Assembly: GCA_902562835.1 (NCBI GenBank)
Contig: CACEUX010000001.1
Location: 1-64,000 of the forward strand
DNA length: 64,000 nt
Direction: 5' to 3'
Source of the DNA: an uncultured Fidelibacterota bacterium
Lineage (GTDB): Bacteria; Fidelibacterota; Marinisomatia; Marinisomatales; UBA1611
Under the pieces are notes generated by a model. That model saw nothing but the letters and a program-made list of their open reading frames with translations, ran no database searches and was not told where the DNA came from. Positions 1 to 10,217 of this stretch are shown here, piece by piece. Each line of letters opens with the position of its first letter. Position 1 is the stretch's first letter. A program made the translations under genes and the position numbers.

Positions 1-429
1 TGCAAAGAGACAGACGGTCCTGTTGCGGCTATTTTCCATGCTGGATTAACTAAAATGAGTCGAGGCCTGGAAGAGGTTGAAAAAGCAATCCAGAATGCAG
101 GCGCGATTGAAATGGCATTTTTAGAAAAGAATATGATCTGGTTAAATGCTGTTATAACAATTGCTCCAATGCTTGGTTTTACAGGAACTGTGGTTGGTAT
201 GATTGCTGCATTCGATGCAATTAAAGCTGCAAATGATATTTCACCTGCAGTTGTAGCAGGTGGGATATCACAAGCACTACTAACAACCGCATTTGGACTT
301 GTTGTTGCTATGATTATCCAAACATTTCAAAATGTTTTTGTTGCCAGAATCGATAAGCTTGTATTGGATATGGAAGAGCAGTCCATAAAAATTATGGACC
401 ACCTGCAAGAACAAGAATCCACAAAATAG
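1..429 (+). CDS. exbB: ExbB/TolQ/MotA-family proton channel (5' truncated)
   Basis: The reading frame is open from base 1, so the ORF-track Met at base 55 is internal and the gene begins outside the window. The visible 142 residues hold two long hydrophobic segments. The first contains APMLGFTGTVVGM and the second QALLTTAFGLVVAM, which are the conserved membrane helices of the ExbB/TolQ proton channel. These proteins form an inner-membrane pentamer around an ExbD/TolR dimer and use the ion gradient to energise TonB. The gene is followed after 4 bp by two exbD genes and a tonB gene, so an Exb role is more likely than TolQ. Family and context are clear; the exact paralogue is not. Confidence 0.9.
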   Translation, partial: CKETDGPVAAIFHAGLTKMSRGLEEVEKAIQNAGAIEMAFLEKNMIWLNAVITIAPMLGFTGTVVGMIAAFDAIKAANDISPAVVAGGISQALLTTAFGLVVAMIIQTFQNVFVARIDKLVLDMEEQSIKIMDHLQEQESTK

Positions 430-433
430 AACT

Positions 434-832
434 ATGACAAAAAAAAGAAGATTTAAAGGTGGTGAAATTCCTACATCCTCGATGGCGGACATTGCTTTTC
501 TACTTCTAATATTTTTTCTTGTAACAACAACTATTGATACGGATAAAGGACTGGGGATTGTATTGCCTCCACCAGGAGACATGGAAATAGAAATCCGTAA
601 AGAAAATATCTTAAACTGCCTTATAAACTCACAAGGTAGGGTATTGCTAGATGAGGAACCCACAAATGTGGAACAAATACATCGCGTTGTGGGAGAACGA
701 ATGAGAGCAAATGACAAGTTAGTTATATCAGTTAAGGCACACCCAAAGACAGCATATAGTGATTATGTCAGAGTTATTGATCAGTTGAAAATGGCAGATG
801 CAAAACGTATATCTATTGCAAATAGCAATTAA
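434..832 (+). CDS. exbD: ExbD/TolR-family biopolymer transport protein (first copy)
   Basis: A protein of 132 residues with a short basic cytoplasmic N terminus, one membrane helix at about residues 18-35 and a periplasmic C-terminal domain. This is the standard ExbD layout. The motif SSMADIAFLLLIFFLVTT places the ion-carrying aspartate at D19. ExbD dimers sit inside the ExbB pore and pass energy to TonB. The gene lies 4 bp after exbB and 2 bp before a second exbD, which indicates one transcript. The second copy suggests an ExbD heterodimer or two alternative partners, which is inference. Confidence 0.93.
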   Translation: MTKKRRFKGGEIPTSSMADIAFLLLIFFLVTTTIDTDKGLGIVLPPPGDMEIEIRKENILNCLINSQGRVLLDEEPTNVEQIHRVVGERMRANDKLVISVKAHPKTAYSDYVRVIDQLKMADAKRISIANSN

Positions 833-834
833 AG

Positions 835-1245
835 ATGAAATTCAGTAAAAAAACAAAGATATCAAGTGAGATTCCTACAGCCTCAATGCCAGATATTATA
901 TTTATGCTCCTTGTCTTTTTTATGGTAACAACTGTACTCAAAGAATATTCAGGTCTGCCTGTAAATCTGCCTAAGGCAAAACGAATTGAAAAATTGAAAT
1001 CGAAAAGACATACGGTTCAAGTATGGGTATCAAAAGAGGGTTTGATTTCTATTGATGATCGTTTGATGGGCGTCGATGATGTTTCACTGGTTATGTATGA
1101 TAAACGTGTTGCAGACCCCCAAATTGTTGTATCTCTTAAAGGAGATGAGGAAGCTGAGATGGGTCTTGTATCAGATATACATGAGAATCTGCGTGAGGTT
1201 GAAGCTTTAAAATTAAATTATTCTTCAAAAACATTAGTTGACTAA
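835..1245 (+). CDS. exbD: ExbD/TolR-family biopolymer transport protein (second copy)
   Basis: A second ExbD homologue of 136 residues with the same architecture: basic N terminus, a single helix containing ASMPDIIFMLLVFFMVTT with the conserved aspartate at D20, then a periplasmic domain. It is clearly related to, but diverged from, the preceding copy. The stop codon overlaps the ATG of the tonB gene (TAATG), which implies translational coupling. Tandem exbD genes behind one exbB are common in Bacteroidetes-like genomes. Confidence 0.93.
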   Translation: MKFSKKTKISSEIPTASMPDIIFMLLVFFMVTTVLKEYSGLPVNLPKAKRIEKLKSKRHTVQVWVSKEGLISIDDRLMGVDDVSLVMYDKRVADPQIVVSLKGDEEAEMGLVSDIHENLREVEALKLNYSSKTLVD

Positions 1246-1859
1246 TGAAATTTATAAATCCGCTCAAAGCAAAATATCCAATTGTCATTAGAGTTACATC
1301 CTTACTTGGTATTGGTTTGATTATTGTTAATTTTCTATTATTTCCAAGGTTTGGCAACAGTCTAGAGTTTGAAGATATTGATCAGGTTATTATTGAAAAC
1401 ATTGATATCCCTCAAACCCAGCAAATTGATAATACACCACCACCCGCAAGGCCCTCTATTCCGGTGCCGTCAGATGATGAAGATATTGCGGATGATTTAA
1501 CGTTAGATGAGTTAGATTTTGATGATTTTTCTAATTTAGATGCTCCACCGCCGCCACCTTCAGGGCCAAAAGTTGTATTCATTCCTTATGATGACCCTCC
1601 TGTTCCTATGAGCGCAATAAGGCCAACATATCCAGAGATTGCCCAAGAGGCTGGAATAGAAGGAGTTGTAGTAGTTCAGGCTTTCATAGATCAAAAAGGA
1701 AGAGTCAAAGAAACTCTTATCCTTAAGGGTGTCCCCAACACAGGACTCGATGAAGCCGCAATGGAGGCAATCCGAAGAACTCGATTTAAGCCAGCAAAAC
1801 AGCGAGAAAGAGCTGTTGGAGTATGGATTTCCATACCAGTGAATTTTAAATTAAAGTAG
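1245..1859 (+). CDS. tonB: TonB-family energy transducer
   Basis: A protein of 204 residues. A membrane anchor lies at about residues 13-33, followed by a linker rich in Pro, Asp and Glu (for example NTPPPARPSIPVPSDDEDI). A C-terminal TonB domain of about 80 residues contains YPEIAQEAGIEGVVVV and ends in IPVNFKLK. TonB spans the periplasm and pulls on TonB-dependent outer-membrane receptors for siderophores, vitamins or glycans. The ATG overlaps the stop of the upstream exbD. No receptor gene is visible in the window, so the substrate is unknown. The gene ends 19 bp before the convergent sdhB. Confidence 0.93.
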   Translation: MKFINPLKAKYPIVIRVTSLLGIGLIIVNFLLFPRFGNSLEFEDIDQVIIENIDIPQTQQIDNTPPPARPSIPVPSDDEDIADDLTLDELDFDDFSNLDAPPPPPSGPKVVFIPYDDPPVPMSAIRPTYPEIAQEAGIEGVVVVQAFIDQKGRVKETLILKGVPNTGLDEAAMEAIRRTRFKPAKQRERAVGVWISIPVNFKLK

Positions 1860-1878
1860 ATAGAAAAAAAGAACCTCA

Positions 1879-2631
1879 CTAACCTTTAATATTGCTACGG
1901 TGATATTCCCAATTCAATTTTCTAATATACTCTACCGAAATTTCTTTAGGGCATTCCGCTTCACAAGCTCCGGTGTTTGTACAATGCCCAAAGCCTTCTT
2001 GATCCATCTTTGAAACCATATTAACAACACGATCATCTCTTTCTGCTTGTCCTTGAGGCAGTAGTGCTAATTGAGAAACCTTTGCTGCAACAAACAAACT
2101 AGCTGATGCATTTTTACATGCCGCAACACACGCTCCACAACCTATACATGCTGCGGCATCAAAGGCTTCTTCAGCAACCTCTTTACCAATAGGCATAGCA
2201 TTACCATCTGGAGCACTGCCAGTATTAACAGAGATATAACCCCCAGCCTGAATAATTCTATCAAATGAGCTTCTATCTACAACCAAATCTTTTATAACGG
2301 GGAATGAATTTGCCCGCCAAGGTTCAATTGTAATAGTGTCTCCATCATTAAAATGGCGCATATGTAACTGACATGTGGTTGTCCCCTTTAACGGACCATG
2401 GGGACGACCATTAATAACCATAGAGCACATTCCGCAAATGCCCTCTCTACAATCATGGTCAAAAGCAACAGGCTCACTATCTGATTCTATTAATTGTTCA
2501 TTTAGAACATCAAGCATCTCTAAGAAAGACATATGTGTATTAAGCCCATCAACCTTGTAAGTTTTGAACTCGCCTTTATCTTTTGGGCTGTCTTGTCTCC
2601 AAATCTTTAATTCTAACTTTAATGTATCCAT
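1879..2631 (-). CDS. sdhB: Succinate dehydrogenase / fumarate reductase iron-sulfur subunit
   Basis: A protein of 250 residues. The N-terminal ferredoxin-like domain carries the [2Fe-2S] motif CREGICGMC (C61, C66, C69) with a fourth cysteine at C87. The C-terminal domain carries [11 protein letters not shown] and [15 protein letters not shown] for the [4Fe-4S] and [3Fe-4S] centres. It passes electrons from the SdhA flavin to quinone at the membrane anchor. It is the last gene of sdhCAB, 1 bp after sdhA. The family also includes fumarate reductases of the b558 class, so direction cannot be read from sequence. A respiratory succinate dehydrogenase is the simpler reading. Confidence 0.95.
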   Translation of the reverse strand: MDTLKLELKIWRQDSPKDKGEFKTYKVDGLNTHMSFLEMLDVLNEQLIESDSEPVAFDHDCREGICGMCSMVINGRPHGPLKGTTTCQLHMRHFNDGDTITIEPWRANSFPVIKDLVVDRSSFDRIIQAGGYISVNTGSAPDGNAMPIGKEVAEEAFDAAACIGCGACVAACKNASASLFVAAKVSQLALLPQGQAERDDRVVNMVSKMDQEGFGHCTNTGACEAECPKEISVEYIRKLNWEYHRSNIKG

Positions 2632-2632
2632 A

Positions 2633-4549
2633 CTATTTATAACTTCTTTGGGTTAAGCGCACTGTATCAAAAGTTAATTCTTCTTTATTGAGGAGAGGTG
2701 GAGTATTATCGCCTTTAAATTCCCATGCCGATGAGAAAGTAAAATTTTCATCATCCCTCAAAGCTTCACCTTGTTGAGTTTGATGTTCTTCACGAAAATG
2801 GCCACCACACGACTCATCTCGCCCAAGGGCATCTCTCATCATAAGTTCACCTAATTCAAAAAAATCTGCAACCCGACCTGCTTTTGCTAGCTCAGGATTT
2901 AAAACATCATCGCGACCTGGTACTTTGACGTTATCCCAAAAATCATTCCTTAATGATTTTATATCTTCAATAGCCTGTGTTAAGTTTTTTGTGTTTCTAG
3001 ACATCCCACAATGGTCCCAAACTATCTTACCAAGTTCTCTGTGAAAACTTTCTACAGATCTACTACCATTATTCTTTAAGAGCTTTTGATTTCTTTCTCT
3101 AGCATTTTTCTCAGCTTTTAAAAAATCATCATGATCAGTTTTAATAGAGGGGGTTCTTATATCTTCCGATAGATACTTCCCTATGGTATAAGGTAAAACA
3201 AAATAACCATCCGCCAGGCCTTGCATTAAAGCAGATGCTCCTAGTCGATTCGCTCCATGATCAGAAAAGTTACATTCCCCTATTGCATATAAACCCGGTA
3301 CCGTGGTCATCAAATCATAATCTACCCATAGACCACCCATTGTGTAGTGTACTGCCGGGAATATTTTCATGGGCATTAAGTATGGATTATCTCCGGTAAT
3401 TTTTTCATACATCTCAAAGAGATTTCCGTAACGAGCAGATACTACATCTTTCCCTAGTCGGTCTATCGCATCTTTAAAATCCAAATAAACTGCGAGCCCC
3501 GTTTCACCCACGCCATAACCACCATCACATCTTTCTTTTGCAGCTCTTGAAGCCACATCCCTTGGAACGAGATTTCCAAAAGCAGGATAACGACGTTCTA
3601 AATAATAATCTCTCTCACCCTCTGGGATATCTACAGGTGATCGATTATCGTCTTTATTTTTGGGAACCCATATCCTGCCATCATTACGTAAGGACTCTGA
3701 CATTAGAGTGAGTTTTGACTGGTATTCCCCTGATACAGGTATACATGTTGGATGTATTTGTGTAAAACAAGGATTCGCAAACATCGCCCCTTGTTTGTAA
3801 GCTTTCCAAGCTGCAGTCACGTTACTACCCATTGCATTGGTAGATAAATAGTATACATTACCATATCCACCTGTGGCTAGGACGACCGCATGCCCAAAAT
3901 GCCTTTGGTATTCGCCAGTGACCAAGTCTCGAACAATAACACCACGAGCTTTTCCATCTATTTTTACTATATCTAGCATTTCATGCCGATTATACATTGC
4001 AACATTACCTTTGGCAATTTGCCTGCTCAAAGCGCTATACGCACCTAATAGAAGCTGCTGACCTGTTTGGCCCCTAGCATAAAATGTTCTAGATACCTGG
4101 ACCCCTCCAAATGATCGGTTATCTAGAGTGCCACCATACTCTCTCGCAAAAGGGACCCCCTGAGCTACGCACTGATCAATAATATTAGCACTAACTTCAG
4201 CCAATCGATAAACATTTGCCTCTCTGGAACGATAATCTCCTCCTTTAATGGTATCGTAAAATAAACGAAAGACAGAATCTCCATCATTCTGGTAATTCTT
4301 TGCAGCATTTATTCCGCCTTGTGCTGCAATAGAGTGTGCCCTACGTGGACTATCTTGAAAACAAAATGTTTTAACCCTATAGCCCATTTCCGCCAATGAA
4401 GCTGCCGCTGAACCACCTGCCAGTCCTGTACCTACAACGATAATCTCTAGTCGACGTTTATTTGCAGGACTTACTAGTGGGACCTTTGATTTATAGTTTG
4501 TCCATTTTTGGTCAAGTGGCCCTTCTGGAACTTTATTATCTAATGTCAT
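2633..4549 (-). CDS. sdhA: Succinate dehydrogenase / fumarate reductase flavoprotein subunit
   Basis: The ORF track starts at 4582, but I prefer the ATG at 4549. Its ATGA overlaps the TGA of sdhC, and the protein then begins [10 protein letters not shown] with 638 residues. The FAD-binding fold shows [32 protein letters not shown] contains the histidine that binds FAD covalently in this family, and [19 protein letters not shown] lies in the capping/active-site region. The enzyme oxidises succinate to fumarate in the TCA cycle. Length and motif spelling match the Bacteroidetes/Bacillus-type b558 complexes rather than the shorter mitochondrial type. Confidence 0.95.
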   Translation of the reverse strand: MTLDNKVPEGPLDQKWTNYKSKVPLVSPANKRRLEIIVVGTGLAGGSAAASLAEMGYRVKTFCFQDSPRRAHSIAAQGGINAAKNYQNDGDSVFRLFYDTIKGGDYRSREANVYRLAEVSANIIDQCVAQGVPFAREYGGTLDNRSFGGVQVSRTFYARGQTGQQLLLGAYSALSRQIAKGNVAMYNRHEMLDIVKIDGKARGVIVRDLVTGEYQRHFGHAVVLATGGYGNVYYLSTNAMGSNVTAAWKAYKQGAMFANPCFTQIHPTCIPVSGEYQSKLTLMSESLRNDGRIWVPKNKDDNRSPVDIPEGERDYYLERRYPAFGNLVPRDVASRAAKERCDGGYGVGETGLAVYLDFKDAIDRLGKDVVSARYGNLFEMYEKITGDNPYLMPMKIFPAVHYTMGGLWVDYDLMTTVPGLYAIGECNFSDHGANRLGASALMQGLADGYFVLPYTIGKYLSEDIRTPSIKTDHDDFLKAEKNARERNQKLLKNNGSRSVESFHRELGKIVWDHCGMSRNTKNLTQAIEDIKSLRNDFWDNVKVPGRDDVLNPELAKAGRVADFFELGELMMRDALGRDESCGGHFREEHQTQQGEALRDDENFTFSSAWEFKGDNTPPLLNKEELTFDTVRLTQRSYK

Positions 4550-5217
4550 AATTGTGTGACATAAATATAAATCGGAATACAAGCAAAGGCCGTTGGGATA
4601 ATTAAGGCAAAGCCAAATGCTGTATTATGAATTAATGAAAAGTAGCGGCGAGTCTTAACACCTAGTGTTTGAAAAACTGACTCAACTCCGTGCTTTAGGT
4701 GGACACCTAAAACTCCCATACTACAAACATAAAAAAGCACATACCATAGTTCTTTGAATGCTGTAACAGTAACTGTATGTAAATCTTTATTTCCCCATGA
4801 GTCTAAGCCAATTGCACCAAAATGCATCTCATACCAGAAGCTTCTAAGGTGAATCACAATAAAAACCAAAACCAATGTTCCCAGGATAGCCATATTCTTA
4901 GAAGCCCAAGTGCTATTTGCATTACCACTTTTATGCAAATACTGAACATCTCTTGCTTTTGATGATTGCCGGACTAAAATTATGGTTGTCAGTATATGCA
5001 GTATGATGCACGTGTATGTTATAATGGATAGAAGCTTTACAGCTGGATTGGTTGTCATAAAAAGAGCGTACTCATTAAATTGTTTTTGTCCAGCATCGCC
5101 AGGGATAAACAATTGTAAGTTTCCTACAAGGTGTCCAATTAAAAATACCACAAGAAATAGTCCTGAGGCACCTGCAAGAGTTTTTCTAAAAAGTGTTGAA
5201 TTAAAATATGAGTTCAT
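4546..5217 (-). CDS. sdhC: Succinate dehydrogenase cytochrome b558 subunit
   Basis: A protein of 223 residues with about five hydrophobic segments and several histidines within or beside them (for example [18 protein letters not shown] and GVHLKHGVE). This is the single-polypeptide, di-haem anchor of B-type succinate:quinone oxidoreductases, which explains why there is no separate sdhD. It holds SdhAB at the inner membrane and reduces quinone. It is the first gene of sdhCAB. A TATAAT-like hexamer lies only about 18 bp upstream of the ATG, and no clear Shine-Dalgarno is visible. Confidence 0.93.
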   Translation of the reverse strand: MNSYFNSTLFRKTLAGASGLFLVVFLIGHLVGNLQLFIPGDAGQKQFNEYALFMTTNPAVKLLSIITYTCIILHILTTIILVRQSSKARDVQYLHKSGNANSTWASKNMAILGTLVLVFIVIHLRSFWYEMHFGAIGLDSWGNKDLHTVTVTAFKELWYVLFYVCSMGVLGVHLKHGVESVFQTLGVKTRRYFSLIHNTAFGFALIIPTAFACIPIYIYVTQL

Positions 5218-5294
5218 TCTATATATATGTAGAAATTATAGAATCGAAATTAAAACAATAAATCAATTTGGGCACAAAGAATCGCAATCTCCCC

Positions 5295-5744
5295 TTAATC
5301 GCCTAGTCTTCTAGAAAAATAAACACTACAAGATAAAAGAAGAGTAAAACCATAAAGTATGGGCACAAATGGTGACTTTGGAATGAAACTAAAAACGAGA
5401 TAGTAGAGACCAACCAAAACTATAAATAAAACCATGTTTATGGAATCCCTCGCAAATTTAGTCCCCATTCGTGTATTGAGTATATACGTTATAATTAATA
5501 GGCCCAATGCAATCAACCACCAACCAAAAAACCTGTATATCATTATAAGGTAATCTGGCAAACGAACATTAATATTTGCTGAAAAAAGCTCTGAGAATTT
5601 GGTTTGTAAAAGAATCTCATTCGGCAATTGGTCCAATAACCATGGTTCTGGATGTAAACACCACAAGCCGCCTAGCCCAACAGACACTATACCTACAATT
5701 AATATAGGCAGCCAAGTTAAATTATGTATTGTACGTCGATTCAT
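5295..5744 (-). CDS. Small integral membrane protein, function unknown
   Basis: A protein of 149 residues that I do not recognise. Four hydrophobic segments are visible: LPILIVGIVSVGLGGLW near the N terminus, then about residues 65-88, 98-118 and 122-142. Between the first two is a predicted extracytoplasmic loop of about 40 residues. Its start overlaps the end of the glutamate-cysteine ligase gene by 23 bp on the same strand, so the two are probably co-transcribed. It could be a distant anchor or DoxX-like protein, but no signature supports a specific name. Confidence 0.7.
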   Translation of the reverse strand: MNRRTIHNLTWLPILIVGIVSVGLGGLWCLHPEPWLLDQLPNEILLQTKFSELFSANINVRLPDYLIMIYRFFGWWLIALGLLIITYILNTRMGTKFARDSINMVLFIVLVGLYYLVFSFIPKSPFVPILYGFTLLLSCSVYFSRRLGD

Positions 5745-6960
5745 TATGCTGTACTTGTAAACTAAAAGGCCCCAAAGAAATTACATTATTAAAAAACTTA
5801 TCAAATAAAACTTCCTCTTTTAACCCTCTTCTTCTTAAACCATTTAGAGCCAATTCTCCACCCCATTTGATCCATTCCTCATAAGTTTTCCCCTTAGGTC
5901 CTGGTAGACTTTTATCCAATGATAATCCTGCTTTATTAAATAATTTTCTGTCATTGTTATTCCATGTCATCAAAACCTTAAGAGCATTTGTCCTTGTCAT
6001 CCTTTCCATTAAGAGCCCTGTCCAAAATGCTACTGGAGCCATTTCATAACCTCTAGGTGTACGGTCTGCCCCCCTTATCTCAACAAGATTTTTTAATCGT
6101 ACGTTTGTAAAAATCTGATGAAGAGCTGCTTGAATATCTTTATCCCTCAGGCATTTTTTATCGTATAAATTCTGTAATACTTCACCATGACTTTTGTCTG
6201 ATGATTCAACCTCTCCTCGAAGATTTAGTTTAAAAATACTTTGTACTTTAAGTATATATTCAATGTAACAATCGACTAATCCATTTGGAATGCCAATTCC
6301 ATGGTCAAATAAACTTCTACATCTTTTCTGATCTGTGTTTTCCCAAATAATATTACGGATGTTTTTTGATTCTGTTGCTTTTCCATTCTGGTATGGACTA
6401 TTTGCAAATAAATATGCAGCTATGGGATGTAAGCAATCAGCGACAAAAACCATTTCTTCAATGTCCCTTTCACTTATTGCATCAAAACTCACTTGTATAC
6501 TAGCTGTGTTTCTCATCATCCATTTACCCATCGAGCCATTTTTCTCCATGCTCTTATCCATGAGTTGGTATTTTTTATTATCAATGAGGTTTATTTCTTC
6601 AGGTGTAGTAATAGGGTCTAGGCCATAATCAATTAGCTTTAAATTATTATCGAGGAGAACATCGCTAAGCAAAGCATGATGGGCTCCCATTGATAGTTGT
6701 AAATCGTTTAAATTCAAAAAGGGGGGACTAGACCATTCTAGCTGCCCGCCAGGCTCCAAGGAATACTGTCCATTGGATCCTATTTTATCATTCATAATAT
6801 GAAGCAGGTCAGTTGCTGAAAACTCTTCCCCTAGATTGACAGGGATTCTTTTGCCCTTTTGATTATGTAAAATACATTCTTCTTCCATCCCAATCAGTCT
6901 ATTATCAGGATTTGTAAGGTTTGATAAAATAAATGAACGAGTTCTACGATGAATAGACAT
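5722..6960 (-). CDS. gshA: Glutamate-cysteine ligase family protein (GCS2 type)
   Basis: A protein of 412 residues. Motifs of the plant/proteobacterial GCS2 family are present: an early GMEEECILHN, the substrate-site YSLEPGGQLEWSSPP, MMRNTASIQVSFDA, and EIRGADRTPRGY near residue 290. The family ligates glutamate to cysteine using ATP, the first step of glutathione synthesis. EgtA-like relatives act in ergothioneine pathways. No glutathione synthetase gene is nearby, so the final thiol cannot be named. The gene is followed by an overlapping small membrane protein. Family call firm, pathway inferred. Confidence 0.85.
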   Translation of the reverse strand: MSIHRRTRSFILSNLTNPDNRLIGMEEECILHNQKGKRIPVNLGEEFSATDLLHIMNDKIGSNGQYSLEPGGQLEWSSPPFLNLNDLQLSMGAHHALLSDVLLDNNLKLIDYGLDPITTPEEINLIDNKKYQLMDKSMEKNGSMGKWMMRNTASIQVSFDAISERDIEEMVFVADCLHPIAAYLFANSPYQNGKATESKNIRNIIWENTDQKRCRSLFDHGIGIPNGLVDCYIEYILKVQSIFKLNLRGEVESSDKSHGEVLQNLYDKKCLRDKDIQAALHQIFTNVRLKNLVEIRGADRTPRGYEMAPVAFWTGLLMERMTRTNALKVLMTWNNNDRKLFNKAGLSLDKSLPGPKGKTYEEWIKWGGELALNGLRRRGLKEEVLFDKFFNNVISLGPFSLQVQHNESTYNT

Positions 6961-7000
6961 CTGGAAAGAAGTTACTTAGAGTCGTCAAGGCAATTCTTAA

Positions 7001-9265
7001 TCACATGGCCCATGTAATCATACCGATTAGAAGGATAAACATTGGGGCCCCAATATTCATCCCGCCTTCCATTTCTGACCATTTTTTAGGCTTATCACCC
7101 ATTTTATTAAATCGTAACTCAACAGTTTCCAGTTTACCTGCTTCAGTATATACCGTCTTTGCTCCATACATTTCATTATTTTGAATGATTGAGTCATAGG
7201 CCACAAACTGCAACCCCTGTGCTGATGCTAGATGTGTGTAAACAGGGGAAAAACCACTGACTTGATGCCAGCCTGGCTCAACTTGGATTGGTCGTGCTAG
7301 GGGGGTCTCTCCTACATAGTTACCATCAATATAAATAGGGACCCCTGCCATATTAGCTTGGACCCGTATACCCCCATTATAATAGTACATAAAGCCAGGG
7401 TCCGATTGACGATCGACAATTTGTTTTGTCTGGTTATCCGGGTATGAATCTTTCCATCTATATTTACCATTGTCACTTGAAGAATAATCTAGAACTTCTT
7501 TTTGCGTTTGCAAAAAGGGGGGGACTTGGCTTTCTTCTTTAAAATCCCATTTTAAAGATTCTTTCATAGAGTCGCTTTGGTCAGAAAAAAAGCTCAACCA
7601 TGTATTACTTTCCTTTGTATTGGGTTGGAAAGGCATATCCTTATTTGACTTTGGTTTAAGAATTAAATCCTTATTTTTATATCTGGTCTTCAAACGTTTA
7701 TCCAAAACAGGTGGGTCGGTAAATTCTGGATCTAGGGGAAAAGATTCACGTAAGAATGAATCTTCTAGTGGAATAATAGTCATATTATTAATATTATTTC
7801 TTGATGGAACATGTTGCGTTTGAAGGTGCCGCGCATCATAATCATCTGGAATTAGATCTTCATCTGTAAACCAAGCTTCAATGATATTTGTGTCCGGCTC
7901 CTGCGTTGAAGGTTCATAGAGTTGAGAAAATGCTGATGTATCTTGCTTATAGTATAATTCTTTTGGAATATATTCTTTTTGTAGCTCATGAAAAGTATTC
8001 CTTTCAGATTCAGAAAAATCTTTTAATTCTAATATTTGTACAATATTAGTGTCTGATAATTGGGTCTCTGAAATAACATAACCTGATTGGTCAATGGCTT
8101 CCATTTTTATATTTTGGTTATTTGGTGGAATAAATTTTGTTTGAAAATCTGAAAAGTTATTGCTTAACGAATCCGCTATATCATTTGCCGTGGCAAGTTC
8201 AACGGGATTTAAATCACTATTAATATTTTTTTCTAACTCATCATTATTTTGAGATATGGCTTTCTCTCTTTTAAAAATATTAAAAATGTTTTTCCAATTT
8301 TTCTTTTTAGTCATTTCCAGTTTGGGGGATGATTCAACTAGCACAGGTTTTTGATTTTGAATTATCGTGTCTTTTTGTACTGGAAATTGTTTTTCAATAA
8401 CTGGTTTATTTGTTGTTTGACTGTATGTTGGGAAATCGCCACTGAACCACCCATCGTCTTTATTGGCACTTTCTTCTGATTGAGCCTTTATATCATTATT
8501 GGCAATAGATAAATCTTCAATTGTTTCAGTTAGGGTTTCTCCCGTTGATTTATTGATGTATACTTCTTTAATCAGGCTATCTGTAACACTGTTTTCACTG
8601 AAGTTTCGTATTGTAAAATTATCAAGCTCTCCATTTTTAATTGGACCTACTGATTTTTTCATTAGAATAGATTTTGCTAAAACCTCCTTCTCCCCTGGAT
8701 GATTAGTCGTGTATAACTTCCCATGATATTCAAAAATCGCATTTGGGCCTAATTCATTTCTTGCCTCATCAAAAGCATTTTTAAAATTCGTATTATATTT
8801 TGGAAACCCAGATGATTTTGCAACATTAAATACAGATGTCCCTTCTTCTTCAATATGCTGTTTTAAAGAAGCAACTTCTGATTTTTTCATTTCGGTATGA
8901 ATAAAAACTATTGTACTTGGAGAGGTTTTCGAATTGATAATATCATACCCCAAGATAGGCCTTCTTATAAGGATAGCAAGTTGAGTGGATTCGTCAAAGT
9001 CATCTATGACTATTTTTTTGACATCTCCAGAAAAGTTTTGATTAGCAACTTTGTTTTTAGGGGCCCGCACTCCTAATAAAGTTAAATAAACCCAACCCCT
9101 GTCTGATTTCCAACCAATAATATCATCATCATCTATTGCATCGGTATAGTCTAAGTTGACCATGATACCATTTTGTTTAATGCTATAGCTAACATCCTTT
9201 AGGGTTGACCCTATTAATGATGATGCAATAAGCACCATTGCACATTTTATAAATGTATAATTCAA
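7001..9265 (-). CDS. Secreted or periplasmic PEGA-domain protein
   Basis: A protein of 754 residues with a hydrophobic leader (ALIASSLIGSTL) and a beta-rich N-terminal region of about 110 residues. A long Ser/Asn/Asp/Lys-rich stretch of about 400 residues with low-complexity character follows. Near residue 650 a PEGA-like domain contains GVPIYIDGNYVGETPLARPI. A final hydrophobic segment, MFILLIGMITW, ends the protein. PEGA domains are found in surface and S-layer-associated proteins. The long disordered centre suggests a spacer across the periplasm between a PEGA module and the membrane. Function unknown. It has no close neighbour on the same strand. Confidence 0.75.
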   Translation of the reverse strand: MNYTFIKCAMVLIASSLIGSTLKDVSYSIKQNGIMVNLDYTDAIDDDDIIGWKSDRGWVYLTLLGVRAPKNKVANQNFSGDVKKIVIDDFDESTQLAILIRRPILGYDIINSKTSPSTIVFIHTEMKKSEVASLKQHIEEEGTSVFNVAKSSGFPKYNTNFKNAFDEARNELGPNAIFEYHGKLYTTNHPGEKEVLAKSILMKKSVGPIKNGELDNFTIRNFSENSVTDSLIKEVYINKSTGETLTETIEDLSIANNDIKAQSEESANKDDGWFSGDFPTYSQTTNKPVIEKQFPVQKDTIIQNQKPVLVESSPKLEMTKKKNWKNIFNIFKREKAISQNNDELEKNINSDLNPVELATANDIADSLSNNFSDFQTKFIPPNNQNIKMEAIDQSGYVISETQLSDTNIVQILELKDFSESERNTFHELQKEYIPKELYYKQDTSAFSQLYEPSTQEPDTNIIEAWFTDEDLIPDDYDARHLQTQHVPSRNNINNMTIIPLEDSFLRESFPLDPEFTDPPVLDKRLKTRYKNKDLILKPKSNKDMPFQPNTKESNTWLSFFSDQSDSMKESLKWDFKEESQVPPFLQTQKEVLDYSSSDNGKYRWKDSYPDNQTKQIVDRQSDPGFMYYYNGGIRVQANMAGVPIYIDGNYVGETPLARPIQVEPGWHQVSGFSPVYTHLASAQGLQFVAYDSIIQNNEMYGAKTVYTEAGKLETVELRFNKMGDKPKKWSEMEGGMNIGAPMFILLIGMITWAM

Positions 9266-9332
9266 TTAGAACTCCGCATGAGTAAGCCAAATGAAGCTTA
9301 TTGAATTTTAGCCTACAATTTAGATTTAAAGC

Positions 9333-9360
9333 AAGAGATAACTAAAATTGGATATCTCTT
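9333..9360. promoter_or_regulatory. Inverted repeat between divergent genes
   Basis: AAGAGATA and TATCTCTT form an 8 bp inverted repeat around a 12 nt centre, in the 169 bp space between the divergent PEGA gene and the methyltransferase gene. A TATAAT hexamer lies just to the right. It could be an operator or a weak hairpin. Nothing else is recognisable in this spacer. Confidence 0.25.
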
Positions 9361-9434
9361 ATTATATAATACTTTAGTGCTTATATTTTCTATTAAAATC
9401 AGATATAAGATTATGCTAAGATTATGGAAAGTGT

Positions 9435-10187
9435 ATGAAAATAAATGTTTTTAGAAAAATGGAAACCTTCGTTTATAAACATCTTGTTGTCCCTCTGCAG
9501 GGGAGTAATATTTATGATTTTGTAAGCGGATTTTATACTGAAGGGGATAGTGTTCTTGATTTTGGTTCGGGTATTGGAACGAACTCAATTCTCTTCCACC
9601 CTAAAGACTACACTGGTGTAGACGTAGATAAGAGCCGTGTTTTAGAATCTAAACATGAGTTCCCCAGTTATCGATTTCAAGAGATCTCTTATATATCAAA
9701 TGAAGATGACCAATTGTCCTTTCAAGATAAATCATTTGATATAATCTTTATTTCATTGTGCTTACACCATATTGATTCAAGCAAGTGTAAGGTTCTGTTT
9801 AAGGAGTTTAGGCGATTATTAAAGGTGGATGGTTTCATTATTGGAATTGAACCCGTAATAACATCAAATAAGCTATCGAATATCTTTATGAACCTAATTG
9901 ATGGTGGTGATCATATAATCGGCTATGATAATTACCATAAAATGTATTTAAGCGAGTCCTATGAAACTAAGACAATCAACTCCGTTACTACTTTCGGATA
10001 TCACTTATGGCAATATACCGCCAAACCAATGGATTCAAAAAGTCACCCTTATTCATCTGATATGACCAATTATAGAAAAACTATTAAGCCACTTAATACA
10101 GGGATATTATATGGTAAATGGGTGGGCATTTTTTATGGATGTTATCTATTAAGTAAATACACCTTTGGGTTAAAATTCAACATTTGA
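9435..10187 (+). CDS. Class I SAM-dependent methyltransferase
   Basis: A protein of 250 residues. Motif I of the SAM-binding fold is VLDFGSGIGTNSILF, followed by an acidic motif II (YTGVDVDKSRV). SFDIIFISLCLHHIDSS matches the Methyltransf_11 core, and LLKVDGFIIGIEP matches its later strand. The C-terminal 80 residues end in a hydrophobic stretch, so it may sit at the membrane. The substrate cannot be read from sequence. The gene is on the plus strand, 30 bp before the YD-repeat protein, so they may share a transcript. An ATG lies 12 bp upstream of the chosen start, and neither has a strong ribosome site. Confidence 0.8.
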   Translation: MKINVFRKMETFVYKHLVVPLQGSNIYDFVSGFYTEGDSVLDFGSGIGTNSILFHPKDYTGVDVDKSRVLESKHEFPSYRFQEISYISNEDDQLSFQDKSFDIIFISLCLHHIDSSKCKVLFKEFRRLLKVDGFIIGIEPVITSNKLSNIFMNLIDGGDHIIGYDNYHKMYLSESYETKTINSVTTFGYHLWQYTAKPMDSKSHPYSSDMTNYRKTIKPLNTGILYGKWVGIFYGCYLLSKYTFGLKFNI

Positions 10188-10217
10188 TTTAAATAACAGT
10201 CTTAATAAAATTTTAAT

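Noticed and set aside
280-717. 145-residue minus-strand ORF over exbB/exbD
   Set aside because: It is antisense to two conserved genes, with no domain or start signal.
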